64,000 nucleotides of DNA from Heliocidaris tuberculata (Eukaryota > Echinodermata > Echinoidea > Camarodonta > Echinometridae): contig CM046844.1 in NCBI GenBank assembly GCA_025618425.1, positions 8,002,710-8,066,709 of the forward strand, in the 5' to 3' direction. Made by a program: the position numbers and the translations under genes. This document shows, piece after piece, positions 12,168 to 24,667 of this stretch (position 1 is the stretch's first letter; every line of letters starts with the position of its first letter). Below the pieces are notes generated by a model. The model saw nothing but the letters and a program-made list of their open reading frames with translations, did not search any database and was not told the origin of the DNA.

Positions 12168-15100
12168 AATTAAAAAAAATCATAGTCATACTAGTATATT
12201 AAATTAGATATAGTGCCTAACACATCCCAGACTACCTATTCATTTTAGTCAACCATTGCTGAAATACAAGTCCATATTTAGGAAAAGAACATTTCACAAA
12301 ACAGAATTTTATTCCAAACTAAAGCTGAACTATCACTGGGCAATCCTACATGGAGGCCCCATGCAGTCTGGAGTGAGTGAACTGTGACGACCTACATGTA
12401 CATGTATGTACATGCCACTGTCTTAAACCCTAATAGGGCAAGGCTGGGGGGGGGGGGGAATCTGCCCCCTGTATGTATCCAGCAATATACATGTCTATCC
12501 ACTAATAGTTAATTTCATCTAAATCAACATTTATATATCTAATTTTCTTTTCTTTTTCATAACAAAAAAAATGCTGCATACAGATCCAGAACAAAGATTA
12601 TGTTTGTGTACTGTGCACATTGCATCTATACTTTACGTACATGTGCTACGTGTACATCATATACAGCTTCATTATGCCTTTGAATTCATATGAGTGGGGT
12701 GTTTCATATCTTACCTTACCATGTGTCCAGTCCACATTTCTTGGAATAGAGTAATGTTTTTCTCATGGATTGCTGAAACAAAAAGAGAAGGGAATATACA
12801 ATAAATGGTACAAATGAACAAAAATGTCATATCTTATTATATTTACATCCTAATCAAACTTGGCAACATGACTTTATAATTGGTCAAGTTGCTTTTCCAT
12901 TCAAGCTTACTGCATAGGTAACCTACAGTTGAGACAGTGAACATGTGCTTCAACCTTGTACTCTACATAATGTCGTTTGGTTGTGATCTAAGGTCAAGTC
13001 CACACCATAAAATTCTTTTGGGTAAAAACACTAAACTAAAATCAAATTCAAATACTTGACGTACAGTTTCCACATGTAACATGCTATTTGACAACTTTAT
13101 TCTAGTTGGCTGAAGGACTGCCTTACTACCAGTCGGAGAGGAGGAGATCAATTAACTCGCCGTTCAGACCGAAATCGTTTTGAATCTGTAACGGTCAACG
13201 AAGCACTCACGTTCAGAAGTTCACCTTTTTACCAAAATTTCCCCCTCTCGTTTCTCCATTGTTTGTGGGCGGATTTCGCTCAGAATTTCAGGAATGATTT
13301 GAAAGAGTCATATCAATGTGCACATGAAATAAAGAATAAAATGATGAATTACTTTTCATTTTATCAAACCTTTCATGTTTTGTTGTCCTTCAAAACTACC
13401 CTCAGATTATTTACAGACAAATCCTGACGTTTCGCTCAATATTCATTATCAAGTACATACATATTCTTGAGACTTTTACGGACCTCGTGACGAAATTTTC
13501 GCCGTGCCGAAGCCTTACTTTCGGAGATATAATGGAAAATATATTGGGTTATTTTCACAAACTGAAAACTGTGTAGGAACAGTAACCTGAAAAAAAATAT
13601 GACGTCAAGCAGCACTGGTTCAGCTGCTGCAGCAGACGACATGAGAGTTTACATGTCAGTGCTGTGTCGATGGTAAACGTTAAAGCCATGAGGTCGATAA
13701 TTAGTTTATTTCAGGTTTATTTCCGTAAATATATATTTGCTATGAATTTCTGAGGCATTTGGAAGATTATTCAAATCTTCCAAAGATTACATTTTCCCCC
13801 ACGAAATCACGTGAAAGCCGTTTTATGTTTCAAACCCAACAAGAATTAGCATAATCATGATAATGTGGGACTGTATTATTGAGAATGACGTCATCGCCAC
13901 GGAAAGCGACTCGGTAGATCAGCGTTCGGATTCAAGGTACGAAAATGCATTGTATTTGATTTTTTACAGACATTTTCGGATGCATGGTTTTTAGAAAATG
14001 ATATTTCACACAAAGTATCTTTAATATCTGATTAATGACATACTCCAATATCTCTTTTGTTTTCCAATTAGAAATGTGTAATTTTAATGCATATTTTGGA
14101 CTTTTATTTTGTATTTTTAATGTAATGTTTCTTGTACGTTTGTCCCCGTTTTTCCATCGATTTTGAAAAAAAAAATATAATGACTAGATAATCTGCTGAT
14201 TCCCATTTTCAAAACCATTAAGATCATTCAGATTCATGGTCATATGCCAAAGTTATAGCAGTTTTGCTTCGACACTTCCCCAGCGGTTTCACCGAAACAT
14301 CGTGTTCATTCAACAGAAAAGCGAGGTCAAATCAATGCGAATTCTTGGGTTAATTGCACCGTTCGGCACTGCCTGCTACTATGTAATCAAATTTTCATGC
14401 ATAATACTTAACTGAAAATACAGACTGTAAATGACCTCAAGCCTTGCCTAAGGCTTGCTCACATGGCAACAAATCTTCTGCTGAGAGGTACATGTACATG
14501 TGGAAGGGAATGAATACCTTGGGAATTGAGAGAACATCCTTCTTGCTCTCAGCAGATGACATGTACATGTACATGTACATGTACCTTCACGTAGGTGGAT
14601 TAAATTCATGGAGATGCTATTGTATACCGTGAACTAAATTGCTTGTCACTCGAAATACAGATACTTTTAAACATGATTTTTGAAAGTATCTTATCAGAAA
14701 TCGTACATGGACAAGTGCTATAAGTCATTCATCAAATGGAAATTTAGCTTACATTCATCATATATCCAAGAGATGCCTTCATATGCACAGTCATAGAGAA
14801 CAAGAGGGAAGTCCATAGCCATGGGATACTGTGGCTTGCAAGGTTCATTCTCTACATCCAAGAGCTGATCAATTATCTGCAAACAATAAGAATCATTTCA
14901 TACATTCAGTTTAACAAACAAGAGACAGAGAAAAGCTGAAGATAAAAGAAAAGAAAAAGTGTTGGTCTGGCATTTAAATGTGCCATTAATCTCCACCTGG
15001 CCTCCAAAAGATAAAGAGTCTTTCTGTACTGAGAGAGGTGTTGAATCATTAGAATTGGCCACAACAGCAGTACCACTGACCATCACCGAGACTACCACAT

Positions 15101-18100
15101 CTAACCAACTGCATGTACTTCCATGATAGTCGACTTGATATTTTATGAACCTAGAAAAGTTCTTTCCACTGGACAACTTCAGCTTTGCTGCCCAAATAGC
15201 AACTTTGAGCATTTTGCATAATTTGCATAAATCCAAATGTCCACATGTATAGGATTAGGCATATTAAACAACCCAAGACAGCTTACGCATAATGTGCACG
15301 CTACAACAATACTAACAGTGTTAATAACACTGTGCAATGAAACCCGTGATATGTTCGAGGATACTTTTTTTTACGCCGTGAGCTTTCATGACTTTATCGC
15401 CTACAGTCTTACGCATCTTTCGATACCTAATCGATAAAATTTTGACCAACTGGTACTGTGCAGTGTTCAATTGTACACAATGCAGAATTGTCAATTCCTG
15501 AATGTGTAAATATTCAATTAGCGATAATTAAAAAACCATTTAAGATATAGGTATGAAACTTTATACGGTTATTTTTTATAAGATACTCTATCAGTGTGCC
15601 AAGTTGCAGGAATTTTCACCACTCCATGGCTGAGATCCTTGGGGGTGTGGATTCCACCCCCCAGCTGAGAGATCACCAAAATAACATCATCATGGTGAAT
15701 CTATTGTGACGTATTCACGGTCAGCTCTCCCATTTGTCATACACCAAAATGTCAGTAAATTCCTGTTTTCTCCTGAACACCTTTCCCTCGGGGCAGTATT
15801 CAAAATACAATGTAGATGGCATATTGCTATAGGTCCTCCAAAAAGAAAAAGGTCCTACTGAGTTATACCAATACAGCCAATTTGAAATTCCCATATGAAC
15901 AGTGATTACAACTTTTGAAAAATCAAAACTTTCTTATTGCTTGTCCGACATCGTTCAAACTCTTACCAATTTGCTTCTCTGATTTTTCTGGTTTCACACA
16001 AATCAATTGATTACAAAGGTTGGATTGCCCTGGGTTAAGGTTAGGGTTAGGTTGGATTGTTGGTGTACCCATTCAACACCTGGCCTGAGAGCAGCAATGT
16101 TGACAAAAGTTTGATTGCTTTACCTCAGGTTTCTCCTTACGTTGTCCAATCAAGAATAGGATTGCTGTGATACATCTAACTTGGTGATACAGGAATGCTA
16201 GACCACTTATGGTGAACTCATACATCTGATAACCACCTGAACTGTTGAAAAGACAAACAATATGTGATTGCTGTGATGAGCCTGATCAGTTAGTCACGGA
16301 CGGACAAATTTCGAAAGTTTGAAGGCTATGTGGAAAATAAGTATTAATTAATGAGAGAGCTTTTTCAGGTTTCATTGAGAAGGTCATCACTGAAGGAGTT
16401 GAAATTTAATAAAATTTGGTTGCCATGTTAGCCGACTAAAATTATAATCCATAAAATATTTAATGTCACGGACGGACAAAATGCCTACTCTTAACTGATC
16501 AGGCTCTGATACATCTGACTTGGTGACATAGAAACACTAAAACCAATTATGATGAACTCATACATGTACATCTGGAGTGGTATGTAAACTACAAGTATAT
16601 TACCTTTTATTTCAGTAAGAGAGTTGCTAAATGCTAATTAACATAATAAATTGAAATTCAAAATAACCCCAACCCTATTGGTGCCAGACAGATGTCTCTC
16701 AACTACACAACTATGGTGTGTAAAGAAACTCAGTCAAATGAAGAAAAAAAAACATATTCAGAAAAGATGAGGGTGTATTACTGGTGATACCAGTGCATTG
16801 TATTCTATAGTCTGAAGTACTACCAGTTGGATAACTACTTAGCCTGATCGAGAAAGAATAGTTCTGGACTCTATGAAGCTCTAGATAATGGCAGCGTGGT
16901 TCTTCCACTAAGCAGTAACACCATGCTTTTGAAAGAAAATTAACTTGCATCCACCTCTGTTTTTCATGCCACAAGGTTTTGCTAAGTTAAGAATACACAT
17001 ATTACCTGTCATCTAGCTTTCTGATCTCAGCAGAACGAATCGTTCTCACATGTTTTACTACCCCATTGGCTACATCCATCTAAATAATTCAAGCAGATCA
17101 TGAAAATTAGAAGAAAAGTAAATCACAACACAGCTAGCAAGAGATGTACTCTATGCACATGTATACTCAGCCTTCTCACCAGTACATAACACCCTTGGTG
17201 TTGATATCAAGGGTGAGGAATTTCAGAAAATAAAACCATGTGTAGGTTCCCAGAACAAGGGTACCGGCAAGGGTAATAAATCAATCAATGCCTACTTTTA
17301 ATCTCCACAGTTGTATTGGCCCTCCCAAACCACCTCCCTGGGATGTCATAAGGCCATATTTCACCCAATATGGACCAATAAATGTGTCAGTGCATACTTT
17401 CAACCTGCAAAATTGCTTTGGTCCTCTCAGATCACCCGTCAATTTGAACCATGTAAACCTTTTTCTGCCGAGAAGCCTGTGTATACTAGTGATATGGCAG
17501 AGGGTATTCACATAGTTAACTCTCTTTTCATCTCTTTGCTTTAAATCTTGCGCTTCTCAATTTCAGATGTAAACTTACAGATATATTTTCTCCTAATTGC
17601 ATACATATGACTATCATTCAAGAACAGTGTTATAGCTACGGTGGTCGGCGGTGGACGGGCCCGTCCAGCACGGGGGATTTCCGTCCACCACTCCGGGTGA
17701 AAAACACTGCTTCCGACCGGCACTAATTTCACATAAGAAACTGCATTAAACGTAACTGTTTGTGAAGAAACGTGGTACTTACATTCATATTTCCATCTTT
17801 AATCGTGTTTTATTTGCAATTTTACGAGAATCATGCTTTCAATTTGACAATAAATGATTATTTACTAAAGATTTGCCGAGTTTTATTGTCTTTTGTTACG
17901 CACTATACTGTACTACGGTCCGTAATTTGCACGTACATACAGATATCATGTTTTACGTAGCGTATACTGGAAGCTGCTGTTCTGACAGCTGTACTGTCGC
18001 CATACCATCGATCTCTTTGGAACGACTTGTTGCTTGTCAAGTCAGTGAAATTTGAACCACCACTAAAAAGTTCCTAGCTATAACACTGTTCAAGAAAAAG

Positions 18101-21100
18101 AAGGGGAAAAAAGAACATAATTTGACTCTCTTAGACATGGCCTCTGGAAAGAAATGAGATAGTGGAGCTCTTCCTACGAAATTCACAAGGGTGAAGAACA
18201 TGGGGTATCTTGAAAAGTTCTAATTCTTCTGCCACCATGCAGTAACAATGGATGTAACATGATTTGTATCTAGACTTACTCTTCCTATACCAAAAATGAA
18301 AGCTATACTACAGTAAGATTTAATTTACATGCCATTAGGTAATGCAGAGGCGCAAAAAGACGCATCCAGAACACAAAATGCATATTGCTGAAAATTATAA
18401 TTTTATTTAGAAACATATTATTAAACCATACAGCAGATTGAAATACCTCTACTACATGTACACTGATTAGGCTTAGAATTACTAAAATTGTCATTACAAA
18501 TGTCAAAATACAACACTTTTATCACCAACTATTTTGTCATTGGCATTCCCGTCCCGTCTTTTTGTGCCAGCCAGTTCCGCTAAGCTACCTTAGCCGTCTA
18601 TGAACTTAAATGGATTATAAACTTGTACAAACCTTGCAGAAATTCCTGAAATCAAACGTTCCAACAAGCTTTTGTGAGGCCTCATTCATCAGCTGTTTAT
18701 TCATGTACAAGAAAGAGATGAAAGATTATTACACCCTGAGAAATATATCTGGTTGGAAAAAGGTTTCCTACAGTACTGACTGATTACATTTTTTTCCCCT
18801 TTAAAATGCAATCCTGATATTTTTTTCTTCCATTCTTATCATGTAGTTTTAAATGAACCTGAAACTGCAGCAAAGAAAAATGATTCTGCCTAAAGTTTAC
18901 TATGTATTACCAATTCTACTAAAGATTTCAAATTTCTTTTGTTATGGGGTTTTTAAAAGTTTTTTTTAGGGGGTACCAGGGTATGTTTTAATTTTCTCCA
19001 AAGAAAATATTTAATCATTTAAATGCACCTTCGATATAATCATTTCACTAATTAATGCTTTTACACAAAACCTGTACAGTACAAATCTATTCCGTAAAAA
19101 AAAAAAAAAAGGAAAATTGACATGAAATTTTGTGTGCGGAGCAAATGGGAAAGGAGCTCGCAAGATACATGTACATGTAAGTCACAGAGTTGCCAATTTG
19201 TGTTTGATTGATTACAACTTCAAATATTCCTAACTTTCTTATTTCTTATCGGATTTTGCTCAAACTTTCATTGATCCCTTTCTTTAAGTTTTCTGCTTCT
19301 TTTAAAACCATCTTAATATCAGGATGGACTTTCCCTTCAATTATTTTTTTCTTATGTATTTCTTTATTTCTATATCTTATGTTAATGATATTGCTTTTGT
19401 TTTTTATTGTTTTTTAACTTGTTATACCTAGAAAAGGTATTTTTAACTTCAGTTCAGGTTTTAATCATTCAAAACACAGACCGTGCAGTAAACAGAAGCA
19501 GCACATTAGAATCCTCCAAACCCTATGCGTTCTACACATATTGACATACATAACACCATAAACGCCGAAGGTACATGTATATCAGCAAATTTGCTATCAA
19601 AAGATGCGTAAGATGCATGAGAAAAGGGTCATGAAGTCGCGGGGTGAGATCTTGAAACCCCCCGTCCTTTTTACTAGGGTTAAGTGTTTAAACCACTAGA
19701 CTGCGACACCTCTACAGATTGCACATTGGACTACTCTGGTATGGCACATAGAGATGTACAATGTAAACTCATATTACCCTTTTAGGAATACAAAGCCTGA
19801 TTAAAGAAAGCTAAATGCTTACCCTTGTATCTAGATCACCAGCAGGAAAGAAGTACTTATATGTTCTGTGAAGAGTGTCAAACCTAAACAACAAAATAAT
19901 GAGAAAGCGGTTTATAAGGAAGAACCCATTATCAAAATTATTTGTGAGGCATTCGCAATCACAGTCCTAACTCTAAATCACTGCTACACATGTATGTGTA
20001 AAAGATACAATTTATCAAAAGAAGGAAACCTTTTCACTAGATCTCTCATTTACATTTGAAAGAGAGTAAGGGAGAGAGAGAGAGAAAAAAAATCACAGCC
20101 TGAGCCCATCATTGGTATTTTTGCCATTTTTCAGCTAAATCCTAATAAGTTTATAAGCAAAATGTAGGCCCATTCAGTAAACAGCTGTAGCAGTTACAAG
20201 TACCATAGGTTTGCAATGTTGAGAAATGAAAACATGGGCACAACAGGGATGCTTATAAGAGGTTTTGGAGGAAAAGTAAATAACAATGATGATCAAACTT
20301 CATGTACACTGTATACAAGGCTTTGAATTGTTACTTTGTTATTTCATCCTCTATTACCTTGCACTAAAGCCTGGTTCCACTGGAGTCCATGCTATGACTC
20401 TGATTTCATTTGGTAAGACACGATTCAGGATCAAAGGATAGTTGATCTCCTCACTTGTGTTTCCTATTCAATATTGTGATTAGAATAAGAAAGGGAATAT
20501 CTTCATTACCCAAGGATTCTTCAGCCAGTACATGACACCCTCGTAGCTAATATCAAGAGTGGGAGACTTCAGAAATAAATAAATGGCAAATTTTACCTTG
20601 GCAGAGATTCCAAGAGGGATACTCACAAGGGTAACTAATGGGATGATGCATACTTTTAAGTTATTGAAATGTCTTGATCCTCTCAAACCACCCCCTGGGT
20701 TGATGCAAGTTCATATTTCAAAAGGGTCTTATGCATATTCTGGTAAAGAAACCTGGCACGTGCATTACCTGAAATCTACCACAGCCATCATAGCAAGAAC
20801 AGACAATGTAGACAGATTCATTTCAGTGAGTCTTATCTCAGCTCTTCTTAAGCTTTCTAAACAAAAATCTCCATTCACTACAAGGTAACATATTCTTCTT
20901 CTTTTCTAATTCAATGAATGAATCCTCTGTATTAAAACAAAGCCCTTAACAATGCAGTGTTCATGACACAGGTAGAATGAACAGGAGACTAAATAAACTA
21001 AAGACAGTTTTCTTTCTCTGGGAAGGGGAAGTCTAAACATTTTCTATCTTTTGCATATAAACTGCCATGGATTTAGGTTTCCTGCTTTTAAAATCTATTA

Positions 21101-24100
21101 TTATAGTCCATTTCTATGCACTTTTAAAGCAAATATTTACAAGAGCCTGATGACACAGGTCCAGACTACAATTTTGGAAGAAACTACAGTGCAAAAGACA
21201 GTGCAAAATTCTTGAAATTGTTAGGCCACATGACTTCATCTAAATTTTCAAGCAGTGTATCTGCTATGTTAAAGGGATTCGGTAACTTGTGGAGGTTTGT
21301 TTTAATAAATTGTTGAATTTTGATATCTGTCTTGTATAATGATGTTCAGAAGGATAAATAAATAGCCAGGCATAGAAAGGTTTTCAAATATATAATGCTA
21401 TTATTAAAAGATATCTATGACTGAATACTCCCATTTACGAAAGCGTATGGCCATACGCTTTAGTCTAACACTGAGTCTATGGGGGAAAATGAGTCTGGCA
21501 TTTCCGGTCACTTGCATAATTATGTTTACTTTTGTGAAGCACATGATGATTTTGAAGTGCTTTTTTTTTTCCTGTGCTTCAATCTCACACCATATTACAT
21601 ACACTGATAGCATGTACGGCCAGGCAGCTCAGATTTTATAAAGCCTCTACAAAGTTACCAAATCACTTTAAAGGGCTATTTGCCTGAATCTGTAAACAAT
21701 GGCAACATTATCATCCTCAGATTAGGAAAATTCTAAAAACTCAGCAACAGCTACATGTACATCATAATTATGACAGTGTATTTTGTAAATAATAATAATC
21801 ATAATAATAATAACAGTTTCGTATATAGCGCATAATACCTACAAAAAAGTCTCTATGCGCTTAACATAGTGTAATATAACATTAATAAGTAATCTAACAA
21901 AACAAAAATTTTATATATAGCATACACTCATAAATCTTGTGCATACTACAAATAAACACTGTATGTCTGTACCTTTTCTCTCCTGGGCTGTGCCATCTGA
22001 CCTCTGAATAACTCCTAAACCTTCAAGCAGGTTAGTCCGAAGGTCAATTGCAATGACCTGGCCAAAGGCACTAACTCCTTTATCAGTACGTCCGCAGCGA
22101 GAATAGTTAGATGTCTGACGACTCTCAATCAGCTTCGTTTTCATGAGAGCTTCAAAAAGGTGATGCTAAACAAGACAGAGATAAAATGAAAAAAAAATAA
22201 ATAAATAACTGAGAAAGATTCTTTGACTGAGCTTTATCCCTCAGCATTTTGTCCCAGCTTGACATTTACTACACTCCAAATACAATACGAGGATGCAAAA
22301 AAGAAAAAGAAAACAGTACATAATGTATGTGTCCACATGTTGCTTGACAAATTTTGGAAGATACACTGTACTACAGTAAACTACTAATCATTTGTTAGTA
22401 CTTGGAAAAAACTTTGAAGTCAATATTTTACAAATCCTGAAATTACAAGTTAAACAACAAAATCCATATTGCAATCCGGGTAAATCTGTCCATCTTTCAA
22501 ACATAAAAATTGTATACTAACTGCTGCATAAGTCACAAGTATGCCAGCTTTGACCCATACAGCATGTACTGTACATACATGTACATGTATTATCCAAATT
22601 ATGGTGAGGTTGATTCAAGGCTTGGAGTTGTTGACTCAGGTATCCACAATTTTCTGTTATCATCTTTAAGTTTAAACACAATGGAGATTACAGTGCCAAA
22701 TTCATAAGTTTACAAAAATAAGAATACTACTATATCCCAGGGTTAAAGCCTATCCCTGATAGGAATTGACTGAAATTTTTTTTTTTTTTTAAAAACTGAT
22801 CAGCATTACAAACCAGAAATAACAAATTACAGTTCCAAGATTTCATTACTCTCTTTTCATCTGTTGTGATTAATAGTGGAAAATAAATGGGGGGGGGGGG
22901 GGGGGATCTTCCTTTTTCCTGCAAAAAAAAAAAAAAAAAAAAAAGAGAGAAAAGAAGACAAAGAAGGAAACAAAAGATAAACAAGTAGACAAGTAATTTA
23001 ATTGGCACTACTAACCTACCTCAACTGTATTGATGGAATCCTCTTGTACGACAAAACCATGATAATCCCATCCTAGATAGGTAATCTTCAAAGCAACATG
23101 TCTTGTGTTGTACCTACATGTACAAGTAAATACATACAGAGAGAGTCACAAACAAGAAAGGTTATAACCCTTTCAAGACAATTGACTACATTTTGTGGTT
23201 TGGCTCAATAATTTTTTATTCCGACCCCTAAAAAATATACCAGATACACGAGTAAAAAGAGCAAAAATTTCTGAACACATTGTGTCTATTTTTATTGCAC
23301 AACCATATTGCGTTGATCCCAGGAATTTTAAAAAGGAGAATAAGCTCTAAAATCCTTCAATTATCAACATATTGAGAGGTTCAAAATCATTGTTTTTCAT
23401 CAAAATTGGCAAATTTCAACTTTTCGACAAAGTTCTTTACCATGATTGTTATTTTTAAAGACATAACATTTTAAGAGAACCATGAAGCATTAAAAGAAAA
23501 ATATTATTGTTGCCAATTTGAGGAACAAAATATGATAAGTTTTGCCCTTAAATAATGCTTTTCATGAAAGGGTTAACATCACACATCATTATGTGTAATA
23601 AATTGGGCATGTGACTGCTTCTTCACTCTATTCCTTTGAGGTGACCTTAAATTTGCTGAAATGACATTTTGGGGGGGATTTATTTAGGGCTTGACTTTGA
23701 CGTGTGATTGGGATGTATAATGTGCATGTAGATACTGAGTGCTGTGTGTGTGGGGGGGGGGGGGGGGGGGGGGGGGGGAAGGGGGGGCACTGACAGTATT
23801 ATCATAGGTGGATGTAGCAAGTGATGTAACTACACTTAAAGAAATGGGAAGCGTTTGATTTAGGATGAACTACATTGTATAAATGGATTGTACAATCAAG
23901 TAGTTAACTTTGCATAAGTCAAATCTGTTGGGACCACAAAAAATAGTTTGACTTCTGCAAAATTTGACTTAGGAAATGTAAATAACACATGTTTTGCAGA
24001 GTTCGGTAAAAAAATTGATTTGACTTAGGGGAAGTTCGACTTATGCGACTTTGAGATATACAAGGTTAATTGTACTTCCTTTGCAAGGGACACTGCTTTT

Positions 24101-24625
24101 GTTACGTCACTGGTTGAATGCCGATTCTCACTCTTCTTGCAAGTCACAGATTGCGGAAACGGGTGCTTAGGGATTGGGGTGGCGAAGGGGGTGGCTGAAG
24201 GGTTGGGGTATTGTGTTAAGATGTGCGAGTGTCACGGTGTCTATCCTTTTTTTCTCTTTTTTTCTCTTATCTTTTCTTTTGCCTTTCTTTTCTCTCCTTT
24301 TTATCTTTTATGAATTTTCTTTCAGTAAAAAAGCAAAAACAAAAAAGGACAGTTATATTCAAGGTATGTTTTTTAGCTGTGTATCTGTATAATTCAAGGA
24401 AGCTAAGATCTTAAGTGAATTACAAGTACATGTACATGTATAACTTCTTTGTTCTTCTTTGAATGTATACATTTTTTAAGGGTAAAAGTTTATGTTTATA
24501 CTTTATTTGTGATTATAATTTTTATAAGTTTTGTACAGATTATTGATTTCACTGAAAAGAAATGAATAAAAGAATACTTATAGGAAAAAAGTGAACAAGG
24601 CCCATACATGTTGCCAATTTCTCTC

Positions 24626-24667
<42 letters not shown>

